The notes beneath the pieces are model-generated. The model was not told the DNA's origin. It ran no database searches and saw only the letters and a program-made list of their open reading frames with translations. Positions 9,393 to 17,675 of a DNA stretch of 39,690 nt are shown one piece after another (position 1 is the stretch's first letter; every line of letters starts with the position of its first letter). Origin of the DNA: an uncultured Oscillospiraceae bacterium (GTDB taxonomy: Bacteria > Bacillota > Clostridia > Oscillospirales > Oscillospiraceae). Position numbers and translations under genes: made by a program. The stretch is taken from the NCBI GenBank assembly GCA_905236515.1, contig CAJOQP010000025.1, positions 1-39,690 on the forward strand. Reading direction: 5' to 3'.

Positions 9393-10757
9393 TTATCGGT
9401 TTTCGATGGGAATATATGCGTTCTTTGCCGGGATGGATCGGTAAGCCGGACGCATGATGCGCTTTCCGCTGATCACTTCTTCCATGCGGTGCGCACACCA
9501 GCCGGCGCTTCGCGCAATGGCAAACAGCGGTGTATACAGCTCTACGGGGATCCCCAGCATCTGATACACCAGACCGGAGTACATATCCACATTGGCACAA
9601 AGCGGGAAATCCCGGTTCTTCCGTTCCATGATCACTTTCGTGCCGATGCTCTCGATATTCTCCATCAGCTCGAGATCATCCAGACGGCCCTTCTCCTCCG
9701 CCAGCTTTCGTGCATATTTTTTGATGATCATCGCACGGGGATCCGACATGGTGTAGACCGCATGGCCTAGGCCATAGATCTTGCCGGACTTGTCGCCGCA
9801 TTTCTTGTCCAGAATCCCTTCCAGATAGGCCCGGAGCTCCTTTTTGTCTTTCGTATCCGTCATGTCCTCTTTGATATGAGCGAACATCTCCATGACTTTG
9901 GCATTTGCTCCGCCGTGGAGCGGTCCTTTCAGGGATCCCGCCGCGGCGGCGATGGCACTGTACGTGTCGGACCCGGTGGAGGAAACGCTGCGGCAGGTAA
10001 AGGTCGAGTTGTTACCGCCGCCGTGATCGGCATGGATCATCAGCATCATATCCAGGATCTTGGCCTCTTCTTCGGTGTATTTCTTATCCTTGCGGATCAT
10101 CCGCAGGAAGTTCTCGGACAGGGACAGGTTCGGTTCCGGATTGTGGATATACAGGGATTTGCCCTGGTGATAATGACGCATGACCTGATAGGAATTCGCC
10201 ACGATAAGCGGCATTCTCGCCACCACTTCCATGGACTGCCGAAGCATGTTGTCTGGAGACGTATCATCCGGATTATCATCATAGGAATACAGTGCAAGGA
10301 TCCCGCGGGACAGCTGATTCATGATGCTCTTGGAGGGAGCACGGAACAGAACGTCTTCGTTGTATCCCAGCGGCAGCGCCCTTGCTTCCGCCATCAGTTC
10401 ACGGAACCGGTCAAAGTGCTGCTGTGTCGGAAGCTGTCCCAGAAGCAGCAGAAACACAACTTCCTCATATCCGAAGGTCCCCGCATTGATATGGGCATCC
10501 ACGATATCGAACAGGTTGATGCCGCGGTAATACAGCCGTCCGGGCATTGGCACACGCTGCCCGTCCAGGATGGAATAGCCCTGTACACTGCCAACGCCCG
10601 TAATACCGGCAAGCACACCGGTACCGTCGCTGTTTCGCAGTCCTCTCTTAATATCGGCAAGAGAAATATTCTGGTCGATCTGATAGCTGTTGAGAATATG
10701 CGCATTCAGCTTATTCAGATCCTCTACCAGATGATCCTCTAATTTAATATTGTCCAT
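9393..10757 (-). CDS. gltA: Citrate synthase
   Basis: MDNIKLEDHLVEDLNKLNAHIL...; motifs LHGGANAKVMEMF, GLGHAVYTMSDPRA, HADHGGGNNSTFTCRSVSSTGSDTYSAIAAA; start set at MDNIKLED rather than the longer ORF. Confidence 0.93.
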   Translation of the reverse strand: MDNIKLEDHLVEDLNKLNAHILNSYQIDQNISLADIKRGLRNSDGTGVLAGITGVGSVQGYSILDGQRVPMPGRLYYRGINLFDIVDAHINAGTFGYEEVVFLLLLGQLPTQQHFDRFRELMAEARALPLGYNEDVLFRAPSKSIMNQLSRGILALYSYDDNPDDTSPDNMLRQSMEVVARMPLIVANSYQVMRHYHQGKSLYIHNPEPNLSLSENFLRMIRKDKKYTEEEAKILDMMLMIHADHGGGNNSTFTCRSVSSTGSDTYSAIAAAAGSLKGPLHGGANAKVMEMFAHIKEDMTDTKDKKELRAYLEGILDKKCGDKSGKIYGLGHAVYTMSDPRAMIIKKYARKLAEEKGRLDDLELMENIESIGTKVIMERKNRDFPLCANVDMYSGLVYQMLGIPVELYTPLFAIARSAGWCAHRMEEVISGKRIMRPAYRSIPAKNAYIPIENR

Positions 10758-10919
10758 ATAAATTGCTCCTATCTTGCTGAGAGTGATTCCTATCATAGTA
10801 TGTTTTTCCCGATTTTGCAAGTTTTTTCTTTTTAGTTGCAATTTTGCCGGTCATTTTTCCTGTTTTCCCTGTTTGGTGCTGCAATTTTTGCAATTTTTAA
10901 TCGATATTTTTGCATTTCC

Positions 10920-10948
10920 TTGAATTTTACTATGCCGTGTGCAATAAT
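10920..10948 (+). promoter_or_regulatory. Candidate sigma-A promoter for the aconitase-IDH operon
   Basis: TTGAAT (10920-10925), 17-nt spacer, AATAAT (10943-10948), about 50 nt before ATG at 10998. Confidence 0.5.
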
Positions 10949-10997
10949 AGCACAGAGTTTTCTAATTCATTACATTAATAGATAAAAGAGGACAGTT

Positions 10998-13139
10998 ATG
11001 ATCACCAAAATCAATGAAGCTATCGTATGGCATGACGGAAGACCGTGCAAAGTCAGTGAGACTCCGGTAGAGGCCAGTCCCTGGAAAACCATGGCGGGAG
11101 GAATCCTGTCGGCACACAACAAGGGCACCGGCACGGACCTGAACATTTATTTCGACAATCTGATCTCTCACGATATTACCTACGTGGGGATCATTCAGAC
11201 CGCGATCGCATCCGGACTGAAGAAATTTCCGGTCCCCTATGCCATGACCAACTGCCACAACAGTCTCTGCGCAGTGGGCGGTACTATTAATGAAGATGAT
11301 CATATCTTCGGTCTTTCCGCGGCACGAAAGTTCGGCGGCATCTATGTGCCGGCAAATCAGGCGGTCATCCACCAGTTTGCCCGCGAGATGATGGCTGGCT
11401 GCGGTAAGATGATCCTCGGTTCCGACAGTCATACCCGCTACGGTGCCCTCGGTACCATGGCGGTAGGCGAAGGCGGACCGGAGATCGTAAAGCAACTGCT
11501 GGGTGATTCCTATGACATCCCCTATCCGAAAGTGACTCTGGTCTATCTCACCGGAACGCCGAAGCAAGGCGTCGGCCCGCACGATGTGGCGCTTGCCCTC
11601 TGCGGTGCTGTTTATAAGGATGGTTTTGTCAAAAACCATGTCCTTGAGTTTGCCGGCCCCGGTGTTTCCCAATTGTCCATGGATTACCGCATCGGCATCG
11701 ATGTCATGACCACAGAAACGGCCTGTCTGTCCTCTATCTGGCAGACCGACAGCAAAGTGGAAGAATACCTCACCCTTCGCGGTCGCGGTGAGGAGTACCG
11801 GAAGCTGGAACCGCAGGAAGGTGCCTGCTATGACGACATGATCACCATTGATCTGTCCTCCGTGGAGTCCATGATCTCGCTGCCCTTCCATCCTTCGGAG
11901 GCTTACAGCATCCATGAGTTCCAGGCAAACGCCGGAGATATCCTCCGGGAAACGGAAAAACGGCTGGAACAGCAGCTGGAAGGAAAGAAAGTAGATCTTG
12001 CCAGCAAGCTGCGGGGCGGAAAACTGATGATCGATCAGGGCGTTATTGCCGGCTGCGCCGGCGGTATGTTTGAAAACATTGCCGAGGCGGCCGCCATCCT
12101 TCATGGACATTCCGTCGGAAACGGTTATTTCAATCTTTCCGTATACCCGCCCTCTGTCCCCGTCAACGTGGAGCTGATCAACAAGGGGATCCAACAGGAT
12201 CTCATGCTCTCCGGGGCATTGTTCAAATCCTGCTTCTGCGGCCCCTGCTTCGGGGCAGGCGATGTGCCCGGAAACGGCGCTCTCAGCATCCGCCATACCA
12301 CCCGCAATTTCCCCAACCGGGAAGGCTCCAAGCCGGGTGACGGCCAGATCTCTTACGTGGCTCTGATGGACGCCCGCTCCATCGCCGCAACGGCGAGAAA
12401 CCAGGGCGTGCTCACCGCCGCAACGGACATCGACTACACCGTTCCTGCGGACATGAGCTACGGATTCGATTCCACCGTATACGAAAACCGTGTGTACTTC
12501 GGCTATGACAAGCCCCTTGAAGATGAGGCTCTGATCTACGGTCCGAATATCATCCCCTGGCCGGAGATCCCAGCCATGCCGGAGGATCTCACACTGGAGC
12601 TCGCTTCCGTGATCCATGATCCGGTCACTACGACCGACGAACTGATTCCCTCCGGGGAAACCAGCTCCTACCGGTCCAATCCGATGAAACTGGCAACTTT
12701 TGCGCTGTCCCGCAGAGATCCGGAGTATGTGCAGAGAGCAAAAGACATTCAGGCAAAGGGGATCTACTCCTGCATCTTTGCCGAGTGTCCCGGCGACGGA
12801 AGTGCCCGTGAACAGGCGGCTTCCTGTCAGCGGATCCTTGGCGGCGCCGCCAACATCTGCAGAAAATTTGCTACCAAACGCTATCGCTCCAACTGCATCA
12901 ACTGGGGCATGCTTCCTCTGACGCTCTCCGAGGACATCCCCTTTGATTATCAGCCCGGCGATCAGCTGATCCTTCCCGGCATCCGAGCTGCGGTGGAATC
13001 CGGCGCCGATGAAGTCACCGGAACCATCAATGGAACGAGCTATACCTTCTCCATCGGACCTCTGACAGATCGTGAACGGGAGATCCTTCTTGCCGGCTGC
13101 CTGATGAACTGGTATGCATTACGAAACAGCGAGGACTGA
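10998..13139 (+). CDS. Aconitase-family hydratase (YbhJ-like)
   Basis: 713 aa; [78 protein letters not shown], i.e. Fe-S CxxC and aconitase signature. Confidence 0.88.
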   Translation: MITKINEAIVWHDGRPCKVSETPVEASPWKTMAGGILSAHNKGTGTDLNIYFDNLISHDITYVGIIQTAIASGLKKFPVPYAMTNCHNSLCAVGGTINEDDHIFGLSAARKFGGIYVPANQAVIHQFAREMMAGCGKMILGSDSHTRYGALGTMAVGEGGPEIVKQLLGDSYDIPYPKVTLVYLTGTPKQGVGPHDVALALCGAVYKDGFVKNHVLEFAGPGVSQLSMDYRIGIDVMTTETACLSSIWQTDSKVEEYLTLRGRGEEYRKLEPQEGACYDDMITIDLSSVESMISLPFHPSEAYSIHEFQANAGDILRETEKRLEQQLEGKKVDLASKLRGGKLMIDQGVIAGCAGGMFENIAEAAAILHGHSVGNGYFNLSVYPPSVPVNVELINKGIQQDLMLSGALFKSCFCGPCFGAGDVPGNGALSIRHTTRNFPNREGSKPGDGQISYVALMDARSIAATARNQGVLTAATDIDYTVPADMSYGFDSTVYENRVYFGYDKPLEDEALIYGPNIIPWPEIPAMPEDLTLELASVIHDPVTTTDELIPSGETSSYRSNPMKLATFALSRRDPEYVQRAKDIQAKGIYSCIFAECPGDGSAREQAASCQRILGGAANICRKFATKRYRSNCINWGMLPLTLSEDIPFDYQPGDQLILPGIRAAVESGADEVTGTINGTSYTFSIGPLTDREREILLAGCLMNWYALRNSED

Positions 13140-13143
13140 GTTT

Positions 13144-14355
13144 ATGCAGAAAATAACCATGACCAACCCCATCGTGGAGATGGACGGAGATGAAATGACC
13201 CGCATCCTCTGGCAGATGATCAAGGACAAACTGATCCTTCCCTTTGTGGATCTGAAGACCGAGTACTATGACCTCGGGCTCGTCCGCCGGGATGAAACCG
13301 ATGATCAGATCACTCTTCAGGCTGCGGAAGCCATCAAAAAATGGCATGTGGGCGTAAAATGTGCGACGATTACTCCCAACGATGCCAGAGTTAAAGAATA
13401 TAATCTGAAAAAAATGTATAAGAGCCCCAACGGCACCATACGTGCCGCACTGGACGGGACCGTTTTCCGTACTCCGATCATCGTACCCGGCATCGATCCT
13501 TACGTGCGCACATGGGAAGCTCCCATTACCATCGCGCGTCATGCCTACGGTGATATCTACCGCGCCACGGAATACCGGGTCCCCACCACCGGGAAGGCGG
13601 AACTGGTGTTTACGGGAGATGACGGATCCCAGTTCCGGGAGACCATCTATGATTTTGAGTGCCCCGGTGTTCTGCAGGGACTTTACAACAAGGATTCCTC
13701 CATCGAGTCCTTTGCCCGTGCCTGTTTTGAATTTGCTCTGTCCAGCAGACAGGATCTGTGGTTTGCCGCCAAGGACACCATAGCAAAACAGTACGACGGA
13801 CGCTTCCGGGATATCTTCCAGGAACTGTATGAATCGGAGTATAAGCCTCGTTTCGAGGAGGCCGGGATCCGGTATCTGTATACCCTGATCGATGATGCGG
13901 TCGCCCGTGTGATGCGATCCAAGGGCGGATTTATCTGGGCCTGCAAAAACTATGACGGAGACGTGATGAGCGACATGATCTCCTCCGCATTCGGCTCACT
14001 TGCCATGATGAAGAGCGTTCTGGTATCCCCGGAAGGCAACTATGAATTTGAGGCCGCTCACGGAACGATCACCCGCCATTATTACCGCTACCGCAACGGG
14101 GAAAAGCCCTCTTCCAACCCGGTAGCCACCATCTTTGCATGGTCCGGTGCCTTCCGGCAGCGCGGTGTATTTGACGGCATCCAGGCACTCATCGATTATG
14201 CCGATGCTCTCGAAAATGCTTGCGTGGAGACCATCACAGACGGCATCATGACCGGCGATCTTGCTCTTCTCGTTGCCGGTGAAGTCAAAACTGTTAACAG
14301 CGAAGAATTTCTGGACGAAGTCCAAGAGCGGCTTCGAAACAAACTGTGCGTATGA
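13144..14355 (+). CDS. icd: NADP-dependent isocitrate dehydrogenase, eukaryotic-like subfamily
   Basis: MQKITMTNPIVEMDGDEMTRILWQMIKDKLI...NGTIRAALDGTVFRTPI...; ...NYDGDVMSDMISSAFGSLAMM...EAAHGTITRHYY. Confidence 0.93.
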   Translation: MQKITMTNPIVEMDGDEMTRILWQMIKDKLILPFVDLKTEYYDLGLVRRDETDDQITLQAAEAIKKWHVGVKCATITPNDARVKEYNLKKMYKSPNGTIRAALDGTVFRTPIIVPGIDPYVRTWEAPITIARHAYGDIYRATEYRVPTTGKAELVFTGDDGSQFRETIYDFECPGVLQGLYNKDSSIESFARACFEFALSSRQDLWFAAKDTIAKQYDGRFRDIFQELYESEYKPRFEEAGIRYLYTLIDDAVARVMRSKGGFIWACKNYDGDVMSDMISSAFGSLAMMKSVLVSPEGNYEFEAAHGTITRHYYRYRNGEKPSSNPVATIFAWSGAFRQRGVFDGIQALIDYADALENACVETITDGIMTGDLALLVAGEVKTVNSEEFLDEVQERLRNKLCV

Positions 14356-14894
14356 CCCAAGCCATCTATTCTCTGGATTTTTCCATCCTGGATGCGATAC
14401 AGGAGCACCTCCGAACTCTGTGGCTGGACGCCGTGATTCCCTATCTGACGATGCTGGGGGATGCGGGTGCCATCTGGATCCTTCTGGCCATCGTTCTGAT
14501 GCTCATTCCCGGGAAACGAAAAGTCGGCTTCACCGTTGCTGCCGCTCTTCTGATAGATCTGATCATCTGCAACGGAATCCTGAAACCGCTGATCGCAAGG
14601 ATCCGGCCCTATGATCTGCATACCGGGATCGCCCTTCTGATCAAGGCTCCCACGGATTACTCCTTCCCTTCAGGACATACTGCGGCCTCCTTTGCGGCGG
14701 CCTCCGCACTCCTTTACCGGAAGGACCGTCTTTGGATCCCTGCCATGGTGCTGGCGGCACTGATCGCCTTTACGAGGCTTTATCTCTACGTGCACTATCC
14801 TTCGGATGTGCTGTGCGGGATCCTCGTCGGTTTTCTGGCCGGCTGGATCGGGTGGAAGGTCGCCACACGGTGGATCGATCCCCATCTGAAATAA
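14352..14894 (+). CDS. Phosphatase PAP2 family membrane protein
   Basis: ATGA overlap with icd stop; KPLIARIRP, PSGHTAAS, LYLYVHYPSDVLCG are the three PAP2 motifs. Confidence 0.9.
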   Translation: MTQAIYSLDFSILDAIQEHLRTLWLDAVIPYLTMLGDAGAIWILLAIVLMLIPGKRKVGFTVAAALLIDLIICNGILKPLIARIRPYDLHTGIALLIKAPTDYSFPSGHTAASFAAASALLYRKDRLWIPAMVLAALIAFTRLYLYVHYPSDVLCGILVGFLAGWIGWKVATRWIDPHLK

Positions 14895-14910
14895 CAGAAC
14901 AGATAATTAC

Positions 14911-14950
14911 AGCGCATAGACTGACTTGTCGGTCTATGCGCTGTTGTTTT
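14911..14950 (+). terminator. Rho-independent terminator after PAP2 gene
   Basis: AGCGCATAGAC-tgacttgtcg-GTCTATGCGCT followed by GTTGTTTTCTT. Confidence 0.8.
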
Positions 14951-14951
14951 C

Positions 14952-16403
14952 TTATTTCATCAGTTCTTCCACGATCTGCCGGAGATCTTCATCTCCGCCC
15001 ACATTGCCTGGGAAGATCACATACGGAAGGCCGGGGAACTTGCTCTCGGGACCCGTCTGCCATACCGGGATCCCCGGTCGGATCTGTCCCTTTACCAGTG
15101 CTTTTGTTACACGAAGTGCCTTCGTGCCCACATCGCTGGAAGTAATGCCTCCTTTGGCAACGACAAAGGATGGCCGCACCTGCAGATCGCCGATGATCCC
15201 GGTAAGCGCATCGGAGATCCTGGTTGAGATCTGGAGCTGCTGCGCAGGATCCTCCGTATCCAGATCCAGCCGTTCCCGCCGGGTAAACACCGTCACTGTT
15301 CTTCCGGCGCAGATCTCCTTCTCCGCCAGCGCCAGGACCCGGGCAGCTTCCGCTTCCAGGCCGCCTTCCTCCAGCACACGGTGCTGATCGAAGGTAATAT
15401 AGGTAATGGTCCTGTCTGATCTTTTCAGCTCCTCCAGCTGTCGGGTCGTCTTATTCACATGGGATCCCACAAGAACGATCCCTCCGGAGTCATTATCAGG
15501 TTCGATGAGCTCCTCCCGGGTCAGAAGCGGCTGGTCGCTGACATCTCCCAGCACTTTCGGAAGGGCCGCCGCGCTGCGGAACATAAACTCATGCCCCTCT
15601 CTGAGCACCTGCCAGTATGCTGCGGCAAATACCTGCAGATCCTCATAAGAGGTACAGTTGACGATGACTTTTCCGAAGTTGGCCACCGAAGCAAGTTTTT
15701 CCGCAATGGTTTTCACTTCCCCATTGCGCAGTTCTTCCCGGGAAATAGAGCAGACGCTCTCTGCGGGAACCTGTCCTTCCGTTTTCTCTTCCACCCAGTC
15801 CCGCAGATTGGACGCGTGATAACCGAAGCTCTTGTCTCTGGCAAACTCCGTCTGGCCTGCCGGGACCAGATCATTTCCCTGACGGACATAATGGACATCC
15901 TTCCATGTAAAACGGCCTCCCTCCGGAAAGAACGGGATCACGATCTCTCCGTCAAAACGCTTTTTCGATCCAAGTTCCAGCGTCTCTCTCAGGGTCTCTG
16001 TCTCCATGGGCCAGTGGCCGCGCAGCGTGGAGTCTCCGCGGCTGATGAGGATATAATCCCGTCCGGACTCCTTCGCAGCGGCAAGGATATTCTGCGCAAT
16101 GGTCCGGTGCTGTTCCCGGCTCTCGGGAGCGGTAAGGCCTCGGGAATTTGTCAGGATGAAGAACATCCTCTGCTCTTCCCGGAACGCACCTGTGATGGTC
16201 TCCCGGTCCCATTTGGTATAGACACAGACATCATGGACCGTCTGTATCCCGGTGGGATCGTCATCCAGCACGACGATGACCCGCCTCCGGTCCGCCGGGG
16301 CCTGCGACAGCAGTGCTTTCGCCTCCGGACATGGTCTCTGTCCTTTCATCAGTTCCTCATAGGGGATCGGCTGTTCCGTTTTATTGATCTTTCGTTCTTC
16401 CAT
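14952..16403 (-). CDS. Four-carbon acid sugar kinase family protein (DUF1537)
   Basis: VIVVLDDDPTGIQTVHDVCVYTKW, FILTNSRGLTAPE, ILISRGDSTLRGHWP, FFPEGGRFTWKDVHYVR, FVVAKGGITSSDVGTKALRV. Confidence 0.9.
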   Translation of the reverse strand: MEERKINKTEQPIPYEELMKGQRPCPEAKALLSQAPADRRRVIVVLDDDPTGIQTVHDVCVYTKWDRETITGAFREEQRMFFILTNSRGLTAPESREQHRTIAQNILAAAKESGRDYILISRGDSTLRGHWPMETETLRETLELGSKKRFDGEIVIPFFPEGGRFTWKDVHYVRQGNDLVPAGQTEFARDKSFGYHASNLRDWVEEKTEGQVPAESVCSISREELRNGEVKTIAEKLASVANFGKVIVNCTSYEDLQVFAAAYWQVLREGHEFMFRSAAALPKVLGDVSDQPLLTREELIEPDNDSGGIVLVGSHVNKTTRQLEELKRSDRTITYITFDQHRVLEEGGLEAEAARVLALAEKEICAGRTVTVFTRRERLDLDTEDPAQQLQISTRISDALTGIIGDLQVRPSFVVAKGGITSSDVGTKALRVTKALVKGQIRPGIPVWQTGPESKFPGLPYVIFPGNVGGDEDLRQIVEELMK

Positions 16404-17103
16404 TTTTCACCCTCAGCGTCCTTAAATATTCTTTCTGACTGTCACTGATCCGATAGCTCTCTATCGCTTTCTGGATCGTCTTGTTATGGACCCAGGGATC
16501 CAGTCTTCGTTCTTCCAGATACGGCATCGCGGCGTCCGGCTGCTTTGCCAGCGCCGTAGCAAAATACCAGGCGATCATCATATTTACATAGTATTCCCGG
16601 GAACGGACTTCCGATACCCGCTGCAGATATACAGGATTAAAATTATCCTCCAGAAAGTGCTGCATCAGCATTCCGATGCCGAAACGGATTACATAGGTCT
16701 CCTCCGAGGCCATCCAATCCCGGATTTTTTCCGGAAGCACCTCCGGATGTTTCCGAAAGCATTTCGGAGACAGCTGATCGCAGGTCGCCCAGTTGTCGAT
16801 ATACGGCAGGAACCGGTCCAGCTGCTCCAGGCACTCGGAAGGATCCCTTATTTCCGACAGAATAAAGGCGTGAAGCTGATCCTCTTCAAATCTCTCGTGA
16901 GGAAGCTGCCGGAGGAACGCTTCGATGTCTTCCCGTTTTTTCAGTTCCTTCGCATATTTCCGAAGCGCCGGAGTCCGTACCCCGTGGATCTTTTCCGGCG
17001 GCAGCGTGGGCAGCAGCTTCCGCTGAAAGGCAGCGTATTCTTCCTCGCTGTTTAGCCGGATCCACTGCCGGATCTCCTCTGTGAGCCTGTCTGGTTTCAT
17101 CAT
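16381..17103 (-). CDS. DNA alkylation repair protein (AlkD-like HEAT repeats)
   Basis: MMKPDRLTEEIRQWIRLNSEEEYAAFQRKLLP...GVRTPALRKYAKEL...IDNWATCDQLSPKCF...EYYVNMMIAWYFATALAKQP...LDPWVHNKTIQKAIESYRI. Confidence 0.9.
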   Translation of the reverse strand: MMKPDRLTEEIRQWIRLNSEEEYAAFQRKLLPTLPPEKIHGVRTPALRKYAKELKKREDIEAFLRQLPHERFEEDQLHAFILSEIRDPSECLEQLDRFLPYIDNWATCDQLSPKCFRKHPEVLPEKIRDWMASEETYVIRFGIGMLMQHFLEDNFNPVYLQRVSEVRSREYYVNMMIAWYFATALAKQPDAAMPYLEERRLDPWVHNKTIQKAIESYRISDSQKEYLRTLRVKNGRTKDQ

Positions 17104-17225
17104 TCGCCGCTCCCCTGTTGTGTCGTTTTTTTCATTATACCCTACTCCCATCCGAAGGAACAGCACGTTTCTTCTCGAGGATTTGCTCCATTCGGTCAAA
17201 TATGATGCAGATCCCTTTCTCTCTA

Positions 17226-17254
17226 TTGAAACATACCCCCTGGGGGTATATAAT
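17226..17254 (+). promoter_or_regulatory. csoR-copA promoter with embedded CsoR-type operator
   Basis: TTGAAA (17226-17231), 17-nt spacer, TATAAT (17249-17254); palindrome ATACCCCC-T-GGGGGTAT at 17233-17249 fills the spacer. Confidence 0.85.
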
Positions 17255-17291
17255 CATGGCGAATAAACCGAAAGGAAAGAAGGTGCTGATT

Positions 17292-17627
17292 ATGGATGAC
17301 CATACGAAAGCGCTCGAAAACAAGGAATCTGCACATTCCTGCTGCGGGGATCGGAAAAAGCATCGCAGCGAACAGGAATACAAGGATCTGATCCGACGTC
17401 TGAATATTATTGAAGGGCAGGTCCGCGGGATCCGCGGGATGCTGGAACAGGATGCCTACTGCATCGACATCCTTACCCAGGCGTCCGCTGTCAGCTGTGC
17501 GATGAACAGCTTTTCCAAGGAACTGCTGTCCAATCACATCCGCACCTGTGTGAAAGAAGACATTTTAAACGGAAAGGATGAGTCCATCAACGAGCTGGTG
17601 GCCACCCTTCAGAAACTGATGAAATAA
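17292..17627 (+). CDS. csoR: CsoR-family copper-sensing repressor
   Basis: RRLNIIEGQVRGIRGMLEQDAYCIDILTQASAVSCAMNSFSKELLSNHIRTCV with conserved Cys/His/Cys; start at MDDHTKALE, downstream of AAGGAAAGAAGG and compatible with the promoter position. Confidence 0.92.
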   Translation: MDDHTKALENKESAHSCCGDRKKHRSEQEYKDLIRRLNIIEGQVRGIRGMLEQDAYCIDILTQASAVSCAMNSFSKELLSNHIRTCVKEDILNGKDESINELVATLQKLMK

Positions 17628-17675
17628 CCCTTTAGAAAGGAACTGCCGGGTTCATCCCGGCAGGAAGGAACAGGT

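Noticed and set aside
10962-12617. 551-aa ORF antisense to the aconitase gene
   Set aside because: Overlaps a well-supported enzyme and the candidate promoter; typical antisense composition
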